A DNA stretch of 64,000 nucleotides from Paraphysomonas bandaiensis (taxonomy: Eukaryota > Chrysophyceae): assembly GCA_965644295.1 (NCBI GenBank), contig CBFFRP010000426.1, forward strand, positions 186,001 to 250,000, written 5' to 3'. The notes below the pieces were generated by a model. It was not told where the DNA came from. It saw only the letters and a program-made list of their open reading frames with translations, and searched no databases. Positions 1 through 10,736 of this stretch are shown piece by piece. Position 1 is the first letter of the stretch, and each line of letters begins with the position of its first letter. The position numbers and the translations under genes are program-made.

Positions 1-814
1 TAAGTTCCCGAAGGAACCCCTCATGCATACCAAATCTATCATACACAATCACCATCCATCCAAGAACTAAGTGAAAACGAGCGAACATATACATCATTGG
101 GCCTGTGAGTTCATTGTAGAATGTCTGTACAGTACATACGGCACGATAGCGTGCTTGCTTCTCGTACTGGTCATTAGAAAAGTGCAATGAGCGCACCATC
201 ATTTGCGCTAGCAATGGAGGGGAACAACCTTGGAATACACTAGTGAACTTCAAGAGTGATGGTTTATTTCTAATTAATTCTGAATAACATTTTGGGTATA
301 CTCGGATCTGAGTGTCACTTCTGTTTACTTGATCACTATTCAACGCACATATGTTCATTTTCTCTGATTCAAAATCAACAAAGCATAGAATAGCAATGGA
401 TAATGTAAACGGAACATCCTGTAAAAGACGGAATGAGAAGTTTATACTGACCCCTATGTATTGACTACTCACCGTTGGGTTTCCAGGCATCACACCATCA
501 TGTGTCATGTAGAGACATGTATGTATATCGGATGCATATCTTAAGGCTCCATAGCCATGCTCCCATATAGCAGAGTCCTCTGCAGGTAGCTTTAACACAC
601 CCGTGTAAAGTATTTCACACTGATATGTATCTGGTATTAACAAGCGAAGTGATTCAGGTATTAACCATCTACTTGCTTTGGAAGTATGAGATAAGGGGAT
701 CAGTGACTGGCTCGTAACGTATAGATCAGTATGTGTATTGCTACATACATGTATATATGTGATTGATAATACAGACCACCATAACCCGATTACTGTATAT
801 TGTAATCGAACCAT
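1..814 (-). CDS. Glycosyltransferase-like secreted protein, 5' part (runs off the window)
   Basis: Minus-strand gene with ATG at 814 and two exons (814-473 and 418-1), separated by a 54-bp GT-AG intron at 419-472 in phase 0. Both exons are open throughout and the gene continues past base 1. Residues 1-25 form a hydrophobic signal peptide or signal anchor, so the product enters the secretory pathway. The last visible residues include RFHLVLGWMVIVYDRFG, which resembles the start of the GT92 (DUF23) or similar glycosyltransferase fold, where a conserved line precedes the nucleotide-sugar site. The catalytic DxD region would lie outside the window, so the enzyme class is inferred from this short match only. 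It is transcribed divergently from the DNA polymerase gene at 1345. It could instead be another secreted protein family. Confidence 0.55.
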   Translation of the reverse strand, partial: MVRLQYTVIGLWWSVLSITYIHVCSNTHTDLYVTSQSLIPLSHTSKASRWLIPESLRLLIPDTYQCEILYTGVLKLPAEDSAIWEHGYGALRYASDIHTCLYMTHDGVMPGNPTVSSQYIGVSINFSFRLLQDVPFTLSIAILCFVDFESEKMNICALNSDQVNRSDTQIRVYPKCYSELIRNKPSLLKFTSVFQGCSPPLLAQMMVRSLHFSNDQYEKQARYRAVCTVQTFYNELTGPMMYMFARFHLVLGWMVIVYDRFGMHEGFLREL

Positions 815-1344
815 TGATATTTGATACCACCTTATTGAAAGGGAATATCATATGGAGAACAACTGCATGTGAATGAGTGATATGGATGACTCTATCTATG
901 TACTGTATATATATTTAAGAGACACAGAGGTGTGTGTTGATATTTCATAGATTTTTAGTTTCCAAGGACTAGATTTCAGTATTTTGGTAGAAATTCCCTA
1001 TATATGGGGCATAATTTTCTGGTTTATGAATATACCATAATATATATACGTATGTGCCGATTATGTACTAGCCTACAGGTGTATGAGTACATATACACTA
1101 TCCATGTGATGACTTAAATATATATATATGATACATCCCTAACCTTAACAAGATGATTACACTCTACTTGACTCCTTGTATCATATCCCTATAATTCCTT
1201 GGAAGACAATGACACTTCCAATACATTACTGTATCAATTAGTTGATTCTATATGTCATAACACACATAGAAGTGTCCATTACTGTCCTGTTATCTATATA
1301 TACATATATATCTATATATACACATATATTTCATATATTTATAC
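815..1344. other. Divergent intergenic gap
   Basis: AT-rich DNA between the start codons of the glycosyltransferase-like gene (-) and the DNA polymerase gene (+). It holds many short TATATA tracts, including one just before 1345, but no coding exon or long repeat that I can see. It presumably contains both promoters. Confidence 0.5.
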
Positions 1345-4164
1345 ATGAATACATCAAATACTTTGATTCTCACCCCATCATATCAACCTCCACCACCGTC
1401 CTCTATGGTAAATACGAGTATTCAGCAAGATATTAAGATAATGAGGAGATGTGTCAGTATACATACATATAACAGTAATCATCACTCTACTCTCGATAAA
1501 CTATATAAGAATTCACATATTCCATCAAAGTCTTCATCAGAAAACAAAATTAATACTGATATGTCGCATTCACTGCAGCTGTTTGAGGGCGATATATCTC
1601 TAGACCTGAGACAAGAGCTCACGCAGAACATGCAGTCACAACCTCCATCTGTAGTTACCCGCAAAGGTCCAAGTTGCGAAAAGTTAATCCGGTCATTCTC
1701 AAGTAAACCATCAACTTGTGACAGCTCATCGTCGCTGGAGGCTCCTCAGCAGAGTATTATATCGTTCTTGGCGCCATCAGAGTCCTCAAAGAGACCATCT
1801 ACAACACCACACTCTCCCACTCGTGTTAGAAAGCGCAAGAAAGCTCCCATTCCAGCCGACACGTCCGTTCAACAGCGTATTGATAATTCCTCTAAAGCTT
1901 TTCATGGAATAGAGAAGTTCTGTCGTAATGCCGGTTCATGCGAAAAGGGACTGAATCTCCTTGTGAATAAGTGTCAAGCTACTTCAACTGTTGCTGTGGC
2001 TGTTGTCTGGACGGATGGTACATCTTCCCATGCTGATACTTCGCGTAGACTTTGTGTCCCATCTCGACCTTGTCCCTCCTGGAACTGCACTTGTGATCGA
2101 CACATTCGCAGTCAGCAGGCCGTCCGCCCTCTCCTTGGTGCTGTTTTTTGTCTTTCTTCCGAACCTGCTGTGGCCTATTTCCTACCTCTCAAGAACCCAT
2201 CACAAGTATCAGTGGATCGTATGGCAACAAAGTGTTGGGTTGCTCTATGGGAAATAATGGCATGTGCATCTGTGAAGGTGATGTATAATTCTCAACTTGC
2301 CCTCATTCCGCTTCACGCCCAAGCCAGTTGCTGTGATAAAGGCCCGTTAAAATTTAACTCCCTCTTTGATCCTCGAGTGGCTGAGTACTTGTGTGATACC
2401 ACGGCATCAGAGCAAGATCTAGAACTTCGAAGGATATGTGACCGGTAGCCACTATTTGTATCCCGTCATATATCGTTTTCACAACATTTTTTTGCTTAGA
2501 CTAAAGTTGAAGCCTTCTGTCACAATTCCCTCATCTGCTACCGTCGGTCCTGCTGCCAAAGTTGTGGGGAATGTGTTCGAAGATCTTCAGTGCCTTGTGC
2601 ACGCTTATTCAATTCTCAACACAAAACTATCTAATATGGGACTTTTACGAGTTTTTTCTAGTATAGAGATGCCTCTTGCCAGCTTACTGGCCGAGATGGA
2701 ACTGAGAGGACTCAGCGTATCTCTCCACGGTGTGAATGACTTGTCACATGCGCTGAAGGAAGAGATCACTGAATTAGAATCCACAGCACACAACATGGTG
2801 CAACAGCAGTTCAATTTATCTTCTCCTGATCAAGTGAGTGACGGTATTTCATGGTATCGTATGAATCAATAAATTTTGGCTGTAGGTTGCTAATTTATTG
2901 TACGATCGTCTTCAACTCTCCACTGGCACAGATGGTAACAGCGGAAGAGATGGCAAGAAGCATGCATCAACGTCTGAAGAAGCTTTACTTCGAATAAAAG
3001 AAAAACACCCAGTAGTAGAGATTATTCTTAATCACAGGTTTTACGTCATGTTGTATGTGATGTAATTTTAAAACGTAACCACAGATATATGACTAAAATA
3101 CTCGGCACATTTGTAGAAGGTATTCGGCCTTTCATTGTATCTGCGAGTAGCGGGAAGAGTCGCATACATGCCTACTGGAACCAAACTACAGTTCGCACGG
3201 GACGCCTCAGTTGTACCCGTCCGAATCTTCAGAACATCCCCAACGGTCGCACAGTGAGGGGCATTGCAGCCAACCCTCGGGCGCTATTCACTGCATCTGA
3301 CGGGAGGATATTGGTTAGTGCAGATTATTCTCAGATCGAGATGCGTGTACTGGCACATGTTTGTGGGGATTCTGGAATGGTGAAACTTTTCAGACATTCA
3401 GGAGACATATACCAGACCCTGGCCAGCATAATTCTTGATCGTCCCCCAGCTAATGTTACTCCGCTGGAGCGCGAGCGGGCTAAAGTTGTCTGTCTAGGTA
3501 AAATTCTACAATCTGTGTTATATGTTACATGCGTGATGTAAATTATATCGCAGGAGTCATATATGGTATGGGACCACAAGCTGCTGCTGCGAGGCTTAAT
3601 ATCGACGTACCAACAGTAAATTCTATCATCAGGTCTTTTTATGGGAAATTTAACACCGTCAAGCAGTGGATCAGCAATACGAAGAACACAGCACGTCAGC
3701 AGGGCTTGGTTCGAACTATTTTAGGTCGGATACGAAGCCTCCCAGATATGTCATCTACCTGTGCAGAAAAAAGAAGCCAAGCTGAACGACAGGCTGTTAA
3801 CAGTATCATTCAGGGATCTGCTAGTGATATTATAAAGTACGCTATGCTTAGAGTAGAAAGGGAACTGAGTGAACAAAAGCACCCTTTTGGGCGTCCAGAA
3901 GTTGTAATGCAGATCCATGATGAGCTCATATATGATGTCCCAGAGAGAAGCTGCGAGAGTTTTGTTGGTATTCTACGTACGTGCATGGAAAATCAAGTGC
4001 GGGAGGCACTTGGGATAGTCGTGCCTCTCATTGTGAATATACGTACAGGTAAGAACTGGGGAAGCTTGACACCTATTAATATCCGAAATCTGGAAAATGA
4101 GGCAATGTCTTCGTGTACTAATGCCACTTCGGCAATCGAAGCACCCAAGAGATCGATTGATTAG
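1345..4164 (+). CDS. A-family DNA polymerase, POLQ/POLN type without helicase
   Basis: Five exons: 1345-2444, 2500-2833, 2886-3037, 3085-3497 and 3554-4164. They are joined by introns of 47-56 bp and encode 869 residues. The last ~500 residues form a family-A polymerase: a TGR...NLQNIP palm segment (~567-580), motif A DYSQIEMRV with the catalytic Asp near 609, an O-helix RERAKVVCLGVIYGMG (~657-672), the QGSASDIIK finger segment, and motif C QIHDELIY with catalytic HDE near 787. The VIYGMG O-helix and the C-terminal GKNWGSL resemble POLQ/POLN rather than organellar polymerases. Residues ~180-340 look like the inactive exonuclease-like domain of that family. No helicase domain is present and none fits upstream, so the architecture is POLN-like; the role would be lesion bypass or end-joining repair in the nucleus. 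The N-terminus is disordered, with a PIP-box-like QQSIISFL at 135-142 and a basic RVRKRKK at 160-166. The O-helix position normally Phe/Tyr is Leu. Confidence 0.88.
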
Positions 4165-5540
4165 TTAGTTCTGTATATATATATTTCCTTGTGCGGTATT
4201 AGATGTATCATGCATCATACATTTATGCTATTCGCTACATTAGCAAATCGTAGTGTTTGTGAAATCAGAACTATTACGTCGTTTACCCGATATATTTTCT
4301 TACTTTTTGTTATAATTTAAATACTTACTCCTTTACATATAACTGCGTTTCAAACCGTACTGTTAATGTTTGTAAGTTCACTAGGGAGGTACATTTCGAA
4401 CTCCATATGAAATTGTTGAATATCGAGCTATGTATTTCATGTGAGGTGTGAGACATACACCATTGAAGCAGGCTTGCATAATATTTGATTTTATAATTAC
4501 AGAGTGCAAGCATTTGCTTGTCCTATAATAAGAATAATTGGATATTAAACCAAGATCATTCCAAGAAGAAATATACAATCACAAACACATATGCAAACAT
4601 ACACTATGATGCAGTACTTGAGAAAACAGTAAGCTATCAAATATACAAGTGTCTTTCTCTTGACCGTTGCTTTGGATGAAACCAGGAAGTAGTAAGTGTC
4701 GTGTTATATGATTGAAAGTTGAATCCATACGATCATGTTTCGTACTGGTGAGACTATTCTGCATATTACAAGATGATTATAAGATGGTTCATGTCCGCCA
4801 ATCAATCCGATTTACTGTTTGAATATGCTGACTATGTTACACTTCTGAGGCTATTCTGCTTGCAGAGATGAGATGAGCCATATATCGAGAGGTGAATGTG
4901 ATGATACACTAACAACGACATCCTTCATGGATATGCATCGTATTGGCATCCTCTGTGTATTTTTGTGTAAAGATGCCTCTAATATTGAGACAACAATTAT
5001 CTGTATACTAGCCGTAGTTTTATATCAGTAATATAGAGAATATTTGCTTCAATTTATTACCGAAAAATAAGATGCGGACTGCCGATACGATGCACTGCAT
5101 CAAGATGAAATTTCCCAGAGAAATTCGGTTATTTAGGGCTGTTGTAACACCTAAAACTCACCCTTTTGTTTGTAAAGTCTGACTTTTAGGTTTTTCAGCA
5201 TACACATGTGTATTAATATGCTTGCATATAAACCAGTAGCACACGATATCCAATCAATTTTAACACTTCTATGTGTGAGGTATATGATTGGTATAGAAGG
5301 GTGACTTTTCGATAGGATTGTCCAATTATATCACCATAATAAGGTGTGTGGATAATTCATTGAGTAGTTTTGAAGGAAGGTGAACCATTCGTCTTCTGGA
5401 AGTGAGCTCATACTATCTCGAAGGATTCGCTTATATATACCTACACGGATATAAATATCAAGTCAGCTCATAATTTTACAAGAGTTAGCAACGTCATAAT
5501 ATCACTGCCTTTGAGTTCCAACACTTCACCGCGCTTCAAT
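4165..5540. repeat. Upstream block of inositol-phosphate synthase copy 1, shared in inverted orientation with 38.4-39.3 and 41.8-42.7 kb
   Basis: From about 4490 to 5540 this DNA is the reverse complement, with few changes, of the 5' flanks of the other two synthase copies. Shared landmarks are AAGCAAATGCTTGC-like DNA near 4510, the block at 4579-4764, and the AAAAACCTAAAAGTC-type segment near 5180. Copy 1 differs by a roughly 175-bp stretch at about 4917-5095, which is replaced in the other copies by about 90 bp of different sequence. 4165-4490 is AT-rich with no feature that I can see. The shared region probably includes the promoter. Confidence 0.75.
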
Positions 5541-7512
5541 ATGCAAACATCCAAAGCATCTGAAGGACTATTTACGGTAAGAGATATGATGCATATGTAT
5601 GACTATGTATCTTATAAAGATATGCAGGTCAACAGCCCGAATGTCACCTACACTGATGGGGCTATCCTCTCCCGCTACAACCATGTCTTTACTAAGGTGG
5701 AAGGGAATGTGGTGACTCCTGTAAGCAGAGAGATGGTCTTTAAGACAGAGACGAGGGTCCCTAAGTTGGGAGTAATGCTTGTGGGGTGGGGTGGTAACAA
5801 TGGAAGCACCTACACTGCAGGTGTTCTTGCTAACAGACTCAAGTTGTCGTGGAATACGAAAGAAGGAGTTCGTCGTGCAAACTATCTTGGGTCTCTCACT
5901 CAGAGTTCCACTGTGCGTCTTGGTGAGGATGCCACTGGCAAGTCTATTTACATCCCCTTTAAGGACATGCTACCCATGGTGGACCCTAATGACATCGTCA
6001 TTGGCGGCTGGGATATCAACTCGAGTGACCTGGGGACCTGTATGGCTCGTAGTCAGGTTGTCATGTAACGAAGAGAGTTTTTGCTGTGTTCATGAATCTT
6101 CCACAGGTATTGGACTATGACCTTCAACGTCAACTCAAGGATGAAATGTCAAAACTGTCCCCTTTACCTAGTGTCTACTACCCTGAATTCATTGCAGCAA
6201 ACCAGAGCGACCGTGCCGATAACGTCCTTCCTGGTACCAAGCAGGAGCACTTGGATACCGTCCGGCGCAACATCCGCGAATTCAAGGAGAGCAATGGATT
6301 GGACAAAGTCATTGTTTTGTGGACTGCTAACACAGAGCGCTTCTGTGATATCATTGCTGGCGTAAATGACACTGCAGATAACCTCCTTTCTTCTATTCAG
6401 GTTGGTATTGGTGACATTTTTAATGCTTTCGTATTATAACCCTTTGTCTCAGCGCGGAGAAGCGGAGGTATCTCCTTCCACAGTATTTGCAACAGCGAGT
6501 ATCTTGGAGGGGTGCTCTTATATCAACGGGTCTCCGCAAAACACATTCGTGCCGGTAAGTGAATGGGAAATTTTATTACGTCTTTAACTGCTGCTTAGGG
6601 AGTCATCGAACTTGCTGAAAGTCGTGGTGTATTTATTGGCGGTGATGATTTCAAGTCAGGCCAAACTAAAATGAAGAGCGTATTGGTTGACTTCCTTGTG
6701 TCTGCTGGCATCAAGCCTCGCTCCATTGTGTCATACAATCATCTTGGAAATAACGATGGTAAAAACTTATCTGCTCCGGAGCAGTTCCGGTCGAAGGAAA
6801 TATCGAAGAGCAATGTGGTGGACGATATGGTAGCGTCGAATCGTGTTCTGTATGCGGAGGGTGAGCATCCAGACCACGTCGTTGTGATCAAGTGAGTGCC
6901 ACGCTTTTCGATTATGATGTATATGCTAACAATGGGGCGACTTATGTGTAGGTATGTTCCTCACGTTGGTGACTCGAAACGTGCAATGGATGAATATACA
7001 TCTGAAATATTCATGGGGGGATCTGTAAGTTGGCATACGAATGTAGAATTATGCTAATACCTTTTCAGAACACTATTGTGATGCATAATACATGCGAAGA
7101 CTCTCTCCTTGCAACCCCACTTATTTTGGACCTTGTCGTATTAACCGAACTCTGCGAAAGAATCACGGTCTGCACGAATCCTGTATCAGGCGATATTCTT
7201 GCGGACGATGTAGAAGAATGGAAGGGTTCGCTTGATTCTATTTGTGGGAAGTTCGAAAAATTCCACTCGGTCCTTTCCTTGCTTTCTTATATGCTCAAGG
7301 CTCCACTTGTTCCACCAGGAACTCCTGTTGTTAATGCTTTGGCTGCACAGAGGCAATGCATTATTAATGTATTCCGAGCTTGTTTAGGACTTCCCGCCGA
7401 GGACTTCATGCACCTTGAGCACAAGATTCCGTCCTTAATGAAAGAGATACAACAAAACATGAAAATTGCCGCCGCATTAGAGGGTACTGCTAATATTGCA
7501 GCATCTGTTTAA
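5541..7512 (+). CDS. INO1: Myo-inositol-3-phosphate synthase, copy 1
   Basis: Six exons: 5541-6056, 6107-6400, 6453-6554, 6599-6891, 6952-7024 and 7069-7512. The five introns are 44-60 bp, all GT-AG. The product is 573 residues and converts glucose-6-phosphate to inositol-3-phosphate using NAD, the first step of inositol synthesis, in the cytosol. Family hallmarks are the NAD-binding GWGGNNGST (~79-87), [50 protein letters not shown] and [10 protein letters not shown]. It is slightly longer than the usual ~510 residues because of a C-terminal extension. The ATG at 5541 is chosen because the frame upstream opens only from a TTG. Its protein differs from copies 2 and 3 at two positions that I can see: a Ser/Asn in the segment encoded by exon 2 and an Ile/Leu near the C-terminus. 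It lies about 29 kb from, and inverted relative to, those copies. Confidence 0.95.
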
Positions 7513-7804
7513 TTATGATATTTATGGCTAATTACGGTGCAGTCGTGTGCTGAACATGTCTGTTGTGAGATATTGTTACGCTAACTTGTTTTCACTGATA
7601 AATCCTATTTCGAAATGATACTCAACACCTTGCAAGTATTACTTCTGTTAATAATATAAATCTTACACACTGATATAATATGAAGCTATATTCTATATAC
7701 TTCTAATATTACAGTTTACAGTCTAAGTACACATTGTTTAAATATTCACAGAATGTTAAATGGTGGCCGCATTTTACTTTATCTACGAATAGATCGTACT
7801 TATA
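7513..7804. other. Intergenic DNA after inositol-phosphate synthase copy 1
   Basis: AT-rich, with no gene seen. The sequence shared with the other synthase copies stops about 20 bases after the stop codon, so the copy-1 duplication carried the promoter side and coding region but not the 3' flank. Confidence 0.5.
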
Positions 7805-7923
7805 ACGCAGGCTGTAGTCAATTGTAATGCAATTATTACTTGCTGTCTCAATTTCAATAATTGCAATTAACTGCGATTATTTAGTACTAAAATACACTAG
7901 CTGCCAATATAGCTACCTCAACT
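7805..7923. repeat. Dispersed ~120-bp repeat, copy at 7.8 kb
   Basis: It aligns almost base for base with 20056-20175. Both begin ACGCAGG(C/T)TGTAGTCAATT, carry GCAATTATTACTTGCTGT, and end GCCAATATAGCTACCTCAACT. It is rich in CAATTG/AATTGC palindromes. No coding capacity is visible. It looks like a small non-autonomous mobile element or its remnant. Confidence 0.7.
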
Positions 7924-7932
7924 GTCATTTCA

Positions 7933-8700
7933 TTCCAGAGGCGACGATTCGTGCGTAAAAACAAAAGTAGCTCAGATGACGCTCAACGATCGGGTGCCTT
8001 ATGATGAGTTCGTCAAATAATGTACAAACGTCGTAGAGGTCAGGCTGGTGTTAACCTCACTACTATTGCGCATTCGGACGCCACATATCCAACTCACTTC
8101 TCGAACATAAAACCCCCTCGAAAAATCCACCACCTCTATCCTGCTCCCCCTATATAATGGAGGGTTCCGCATGCTTCGCAATAGGGGACTCAGACACCAC
8201 AACGCAGACACAACATCAGTAACTCTGGTCGCGACACTGACACACTCACAGCAACGCCAGCCACAGGATACTCACCCGACACCAAAAATACTCCAGCTAC
8301 TCCAGGCGACATCCACCCCTAGAATTCTATCCTCTACAAGAGTCCGAACCCGACAGAGGCAAGCGCAACCACTCCGGAAACAACTCACCCTTACTTGTGG
8401 CCGAAACCCCACCACGACAACCAGCACCATTTCCACCACCGACTTACACTCTCATCTACATATCGCCCCATCCACTCCTCACATAATCCGTGGCACAGGT
8501 CAAACACATTGCCTAAAGGTAGATAGATCCCCCGACTAACCTCACTACAAGGGAAGGTTGCACCATGGTGCTCGCAGCGATGCACAAGCAGTCCCGAGAC
8601 GGTTGCCCGCCACTAGAAATATATAGCAAGTTCGGTTATTAGTCAGTCTATAGATGTAAAACTCGTTTCTGTACACGGCATTCTCATATAAGAATCAGAC
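7933..8700 (+). mobile_element. Retroelement relic (plus orientation), 3' part
   Basis: A GC- and C-rich block unlike the AT-rich surroundings. Near its right end (about 8550-8592) is a segment matching, apart from scattered changes, the 3' end of the minus-strand element at 8861-8906; both contain GTTGCACC.TGGTGCT. It ends with an AGACATTC motif at 8697-8704, the same terminal motif found on the neighbouring minus-strand element and at 26.3 kb. Reading frames here are short and proline/threonine-rich, and I find no intact domain. It is best read as a decayed, 5'-truncated copy of a related non-LTR element. The left boundary is approximate. Confidence 0.45.
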
Positions 8701-8720
8701 ATTCTTATAAAATATATTAT
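8701..8720. repeat. Target-site duplication, left copy
   Basis: A 20-base AT-rich sequence starting ATTCTTATAA that recurs at 10117-10136 with one mismatch. The two copies bracket the minus-strand retroelement at 8721-10116, as expected for a target-site duplication made on insertion. Confidence 0.7.
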
Positions 8721-10116
8721 ATTGAATGTCTTTTTATTTAGCAATAGGCGTTAAAAACTCGTTCCGATATAGTGGCTAGTTGAATGCTAGATCTACTAGT
8801 TAGACCTCTACCCATAACTAATCAGCACAAATTCTATTATCCTACTATTTAACGCTACAGAAGCTGCTTGTGCGTCGCCGCAAGCACCAAGGTGCAACCA
8901 CTTCCGTTCTTGATGTTGTGTGTGAGTTCGCCCTGCTCGTGTGTCTGAGGACTCACTGGCGCGTGTTGTCCGGGGGTCTCCCCTTGGGATAAGGTTCCGC
9001 CTGGCTCTGAGGTACCGGGTTCTGTATTAAGGTCCTGAGTGTACCGAGCACTAGATGTGTGGATTGAAAGGTTGATGGTGTGGTGGAGTGTTGCGGTGTC
9101 ACCATGCACCGTCTGGGCGTTGGGCATAGGAGGAGTTGCCGGAGACGTCGTCGCCGTTGTCTAGGGCCTGTTGGTTTCATACGGTCCGGTGCTATGGTCC
9201 TTTGTGTATGGTTGAGAGGGTTCATAGGTGCGGTGGGCGGTGTTCCAGTCTTGGTTCGTCTGTGGATTCCTAGTAATCTTAGCACCCTTGGGCGTTTCCG
9301 TTTCTGTCTTTGTTGGGGACTCGGCCGCGGTAGTAGCCTTGGGGGACCTTTCCGTAGGGTCACGTATCTTCTACTTCGATCTTGGATCATGAGCTTTGCT
9401 ACAGCGAAAAGCGGTAGAAGTAATTTGATGATCGCTGATTCGATGCTGCGCAGTCCTTGGGATGTCAGTGACTCATGGATGTGATCTCCAAAAACCATTT
9501 CAATCTGTGTAGTTGTGATGGTACCCGTCCAGAATCGCTCCACCTGTGGCACGGAAGGGTTCCAGGCCCTGCTGGAGAGTCGCTGTAGTACAGTGGTGGT
9601 CCATTGGGGTAGTTCCGGATTTCTCATTTCTTCTAGAAGCGCGTTTTTGTGGCTGTGAAATGCAGACTCCCTTATCTGCGCTAAGGTGTCGTTTGTACAG
9701 TCTAAACACATATGCTTGAGTGAGTCTAGCCTAAATCCGCAGTCAGAGCATACAGCTTTAGCCATGTCGAGTCCGTGTTTGGTTTTCGCCCGGTTTCTTC
9801 CTATGCTGAAGGATTTGTCCCATGTCAGTGCTGCATTGAGTACTCGTTGGCTCAGGTGGGAGCTCACTTTGTCCTTTGATGGTCCACCATCTGCTTGTGC
9901 CAGTTTGCGCGGAAGTAGTGCTCCGCTATCTTTCCAGTATCCAGGAGCCCGGTCGGGATTGTGACCGTAGCGTTGGTCTCGGAGAGCTGTGTAGGCCTCC
10001 AGCGCCCGTTGATTACGGAGGGATTGGAAATCCGTGAGCAGGGGGCTAGTGCGATACGGCCGTCGGTCCCCAGTTAGGCGCCAGTGCCATAAACCCTCGG
10101 TGAGTATTCTCTCGAT
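8721..10116 (-). mobile_element. 5'-truncated non-LTR retrotransposon
   Basis: A block of about 1.4 kb, much richer in G+C than its neighbours, flanked by a 20-bp direct repeat with one mismatch. One minus-strand frame is open from about 10105 to 8953 (~380 codons) with no start codon near its 5' end, so the element is truncated at the 5' side. The visible part contains CSDCGFRLDSLKHMCLDC, a Cys/His cluster of the kind found after the reverse transcriptase in ORF2 of non-LTR elements, followed by a basic, Pro/Arg-rich tail. No reverse transcriptase core motif is present in what remains. Its 3' end carries the segment shared with the plus-strand relic and with 26.2 kb. There are no introns, unlike host genes here. 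Assignment to a specific clade is not possible from this fragment. Confidence 0.65.
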
Positions 10117-10136
10117 ATTCTTATAATATATATTAT
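10117..10136. repeat. Target-site duplication, right copy
   Basis: Partner of 8701-8720; 19 of 20 bases are identical. It lies directly at the 5' side of the truncated retrotransposon. Confidence 0.7.
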
Positions 10137-10736
10137 CTCACTTCTGTAATTTTAAGGACACTAGTAGTTGAAACAATTCCTATTCCTCCCGTATTGCAAG
10201 AGTTTAGCATGCTCCTTTTCACTTGGTATTAGACTTAACACGTCGGAACTATACTCGAATGATCTCGTATGATTAGATAGAAGCAAGTAGCGGTCATTCA
10301 TGGAAAATGTGAAGCCCCTTTTCCTACAGGACAAATCTCTATTTTGCAGTCTCTTGGTTATTATCATATCATTTAAATTTTACTTTCTCAAATAACGCTC
10401 GTGCAATGACTTCTGGTGCCAGTTTGTCGCTCATATCGCTAATTACGTTAAATGAATTACTACGTTACGTTTAATGAATTACTATGTGAGATAATCCTAT
10501 TAATATTATATAGTCTTTCACCAATCTTCGATTTTTATCCTACTTCATTTCAATTTTCCTAACAAGTCAACAGAATAGTTCATTTGCATTAAAATTAATC
10601 AACAAAACTCAAAAATTTTGAACTGTACGTTCATATAATTGTTCATACGACATGCCACAATACAACAATCTATATATACATGCTCTCTCCTATAGTATAC
10701 TTTCACTCCAGATCACATCCTACAAGCGTTGTAGAA
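10137..10736. other. Intergenic gap
   Basis: AT-rich DNA downstream of the 7TM-kinase gene. A short tandem TACGTT(A)AATGAATTAC-type repeat is visible around 10445-10485. No gene seen. Confidence 0.4.

Noticed and set aside
4579-4764. A 61-codon frame divergent from each synthase copy (also 38971-39156 and 42432-42617)
   Set aside because: It is open in all three copies only because the whole flank is duplicated; most base differences between copies change the amino acid, which argues against selection on a protein.
5511-5540. Upstream start (TTG) for inositol-phosphate synthase copy 1
   Set aside because: Non-ATG start; the ATG at 5541 is conserved in all three copies.
8171-8539. A 122-codon plus-strand frame rich in Thr/Pro/Gln
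   Set aside because: Low-complexity translation of C-rich relic DNA, with no recognisable domain; described as part of the plus-strand relic.
8855-9484. Other open frames inside the GC-rich retroelement block
   Set aside because: They overlap the longer minus-strand frame that carries the Cys/His cluster and have no domain of their own.
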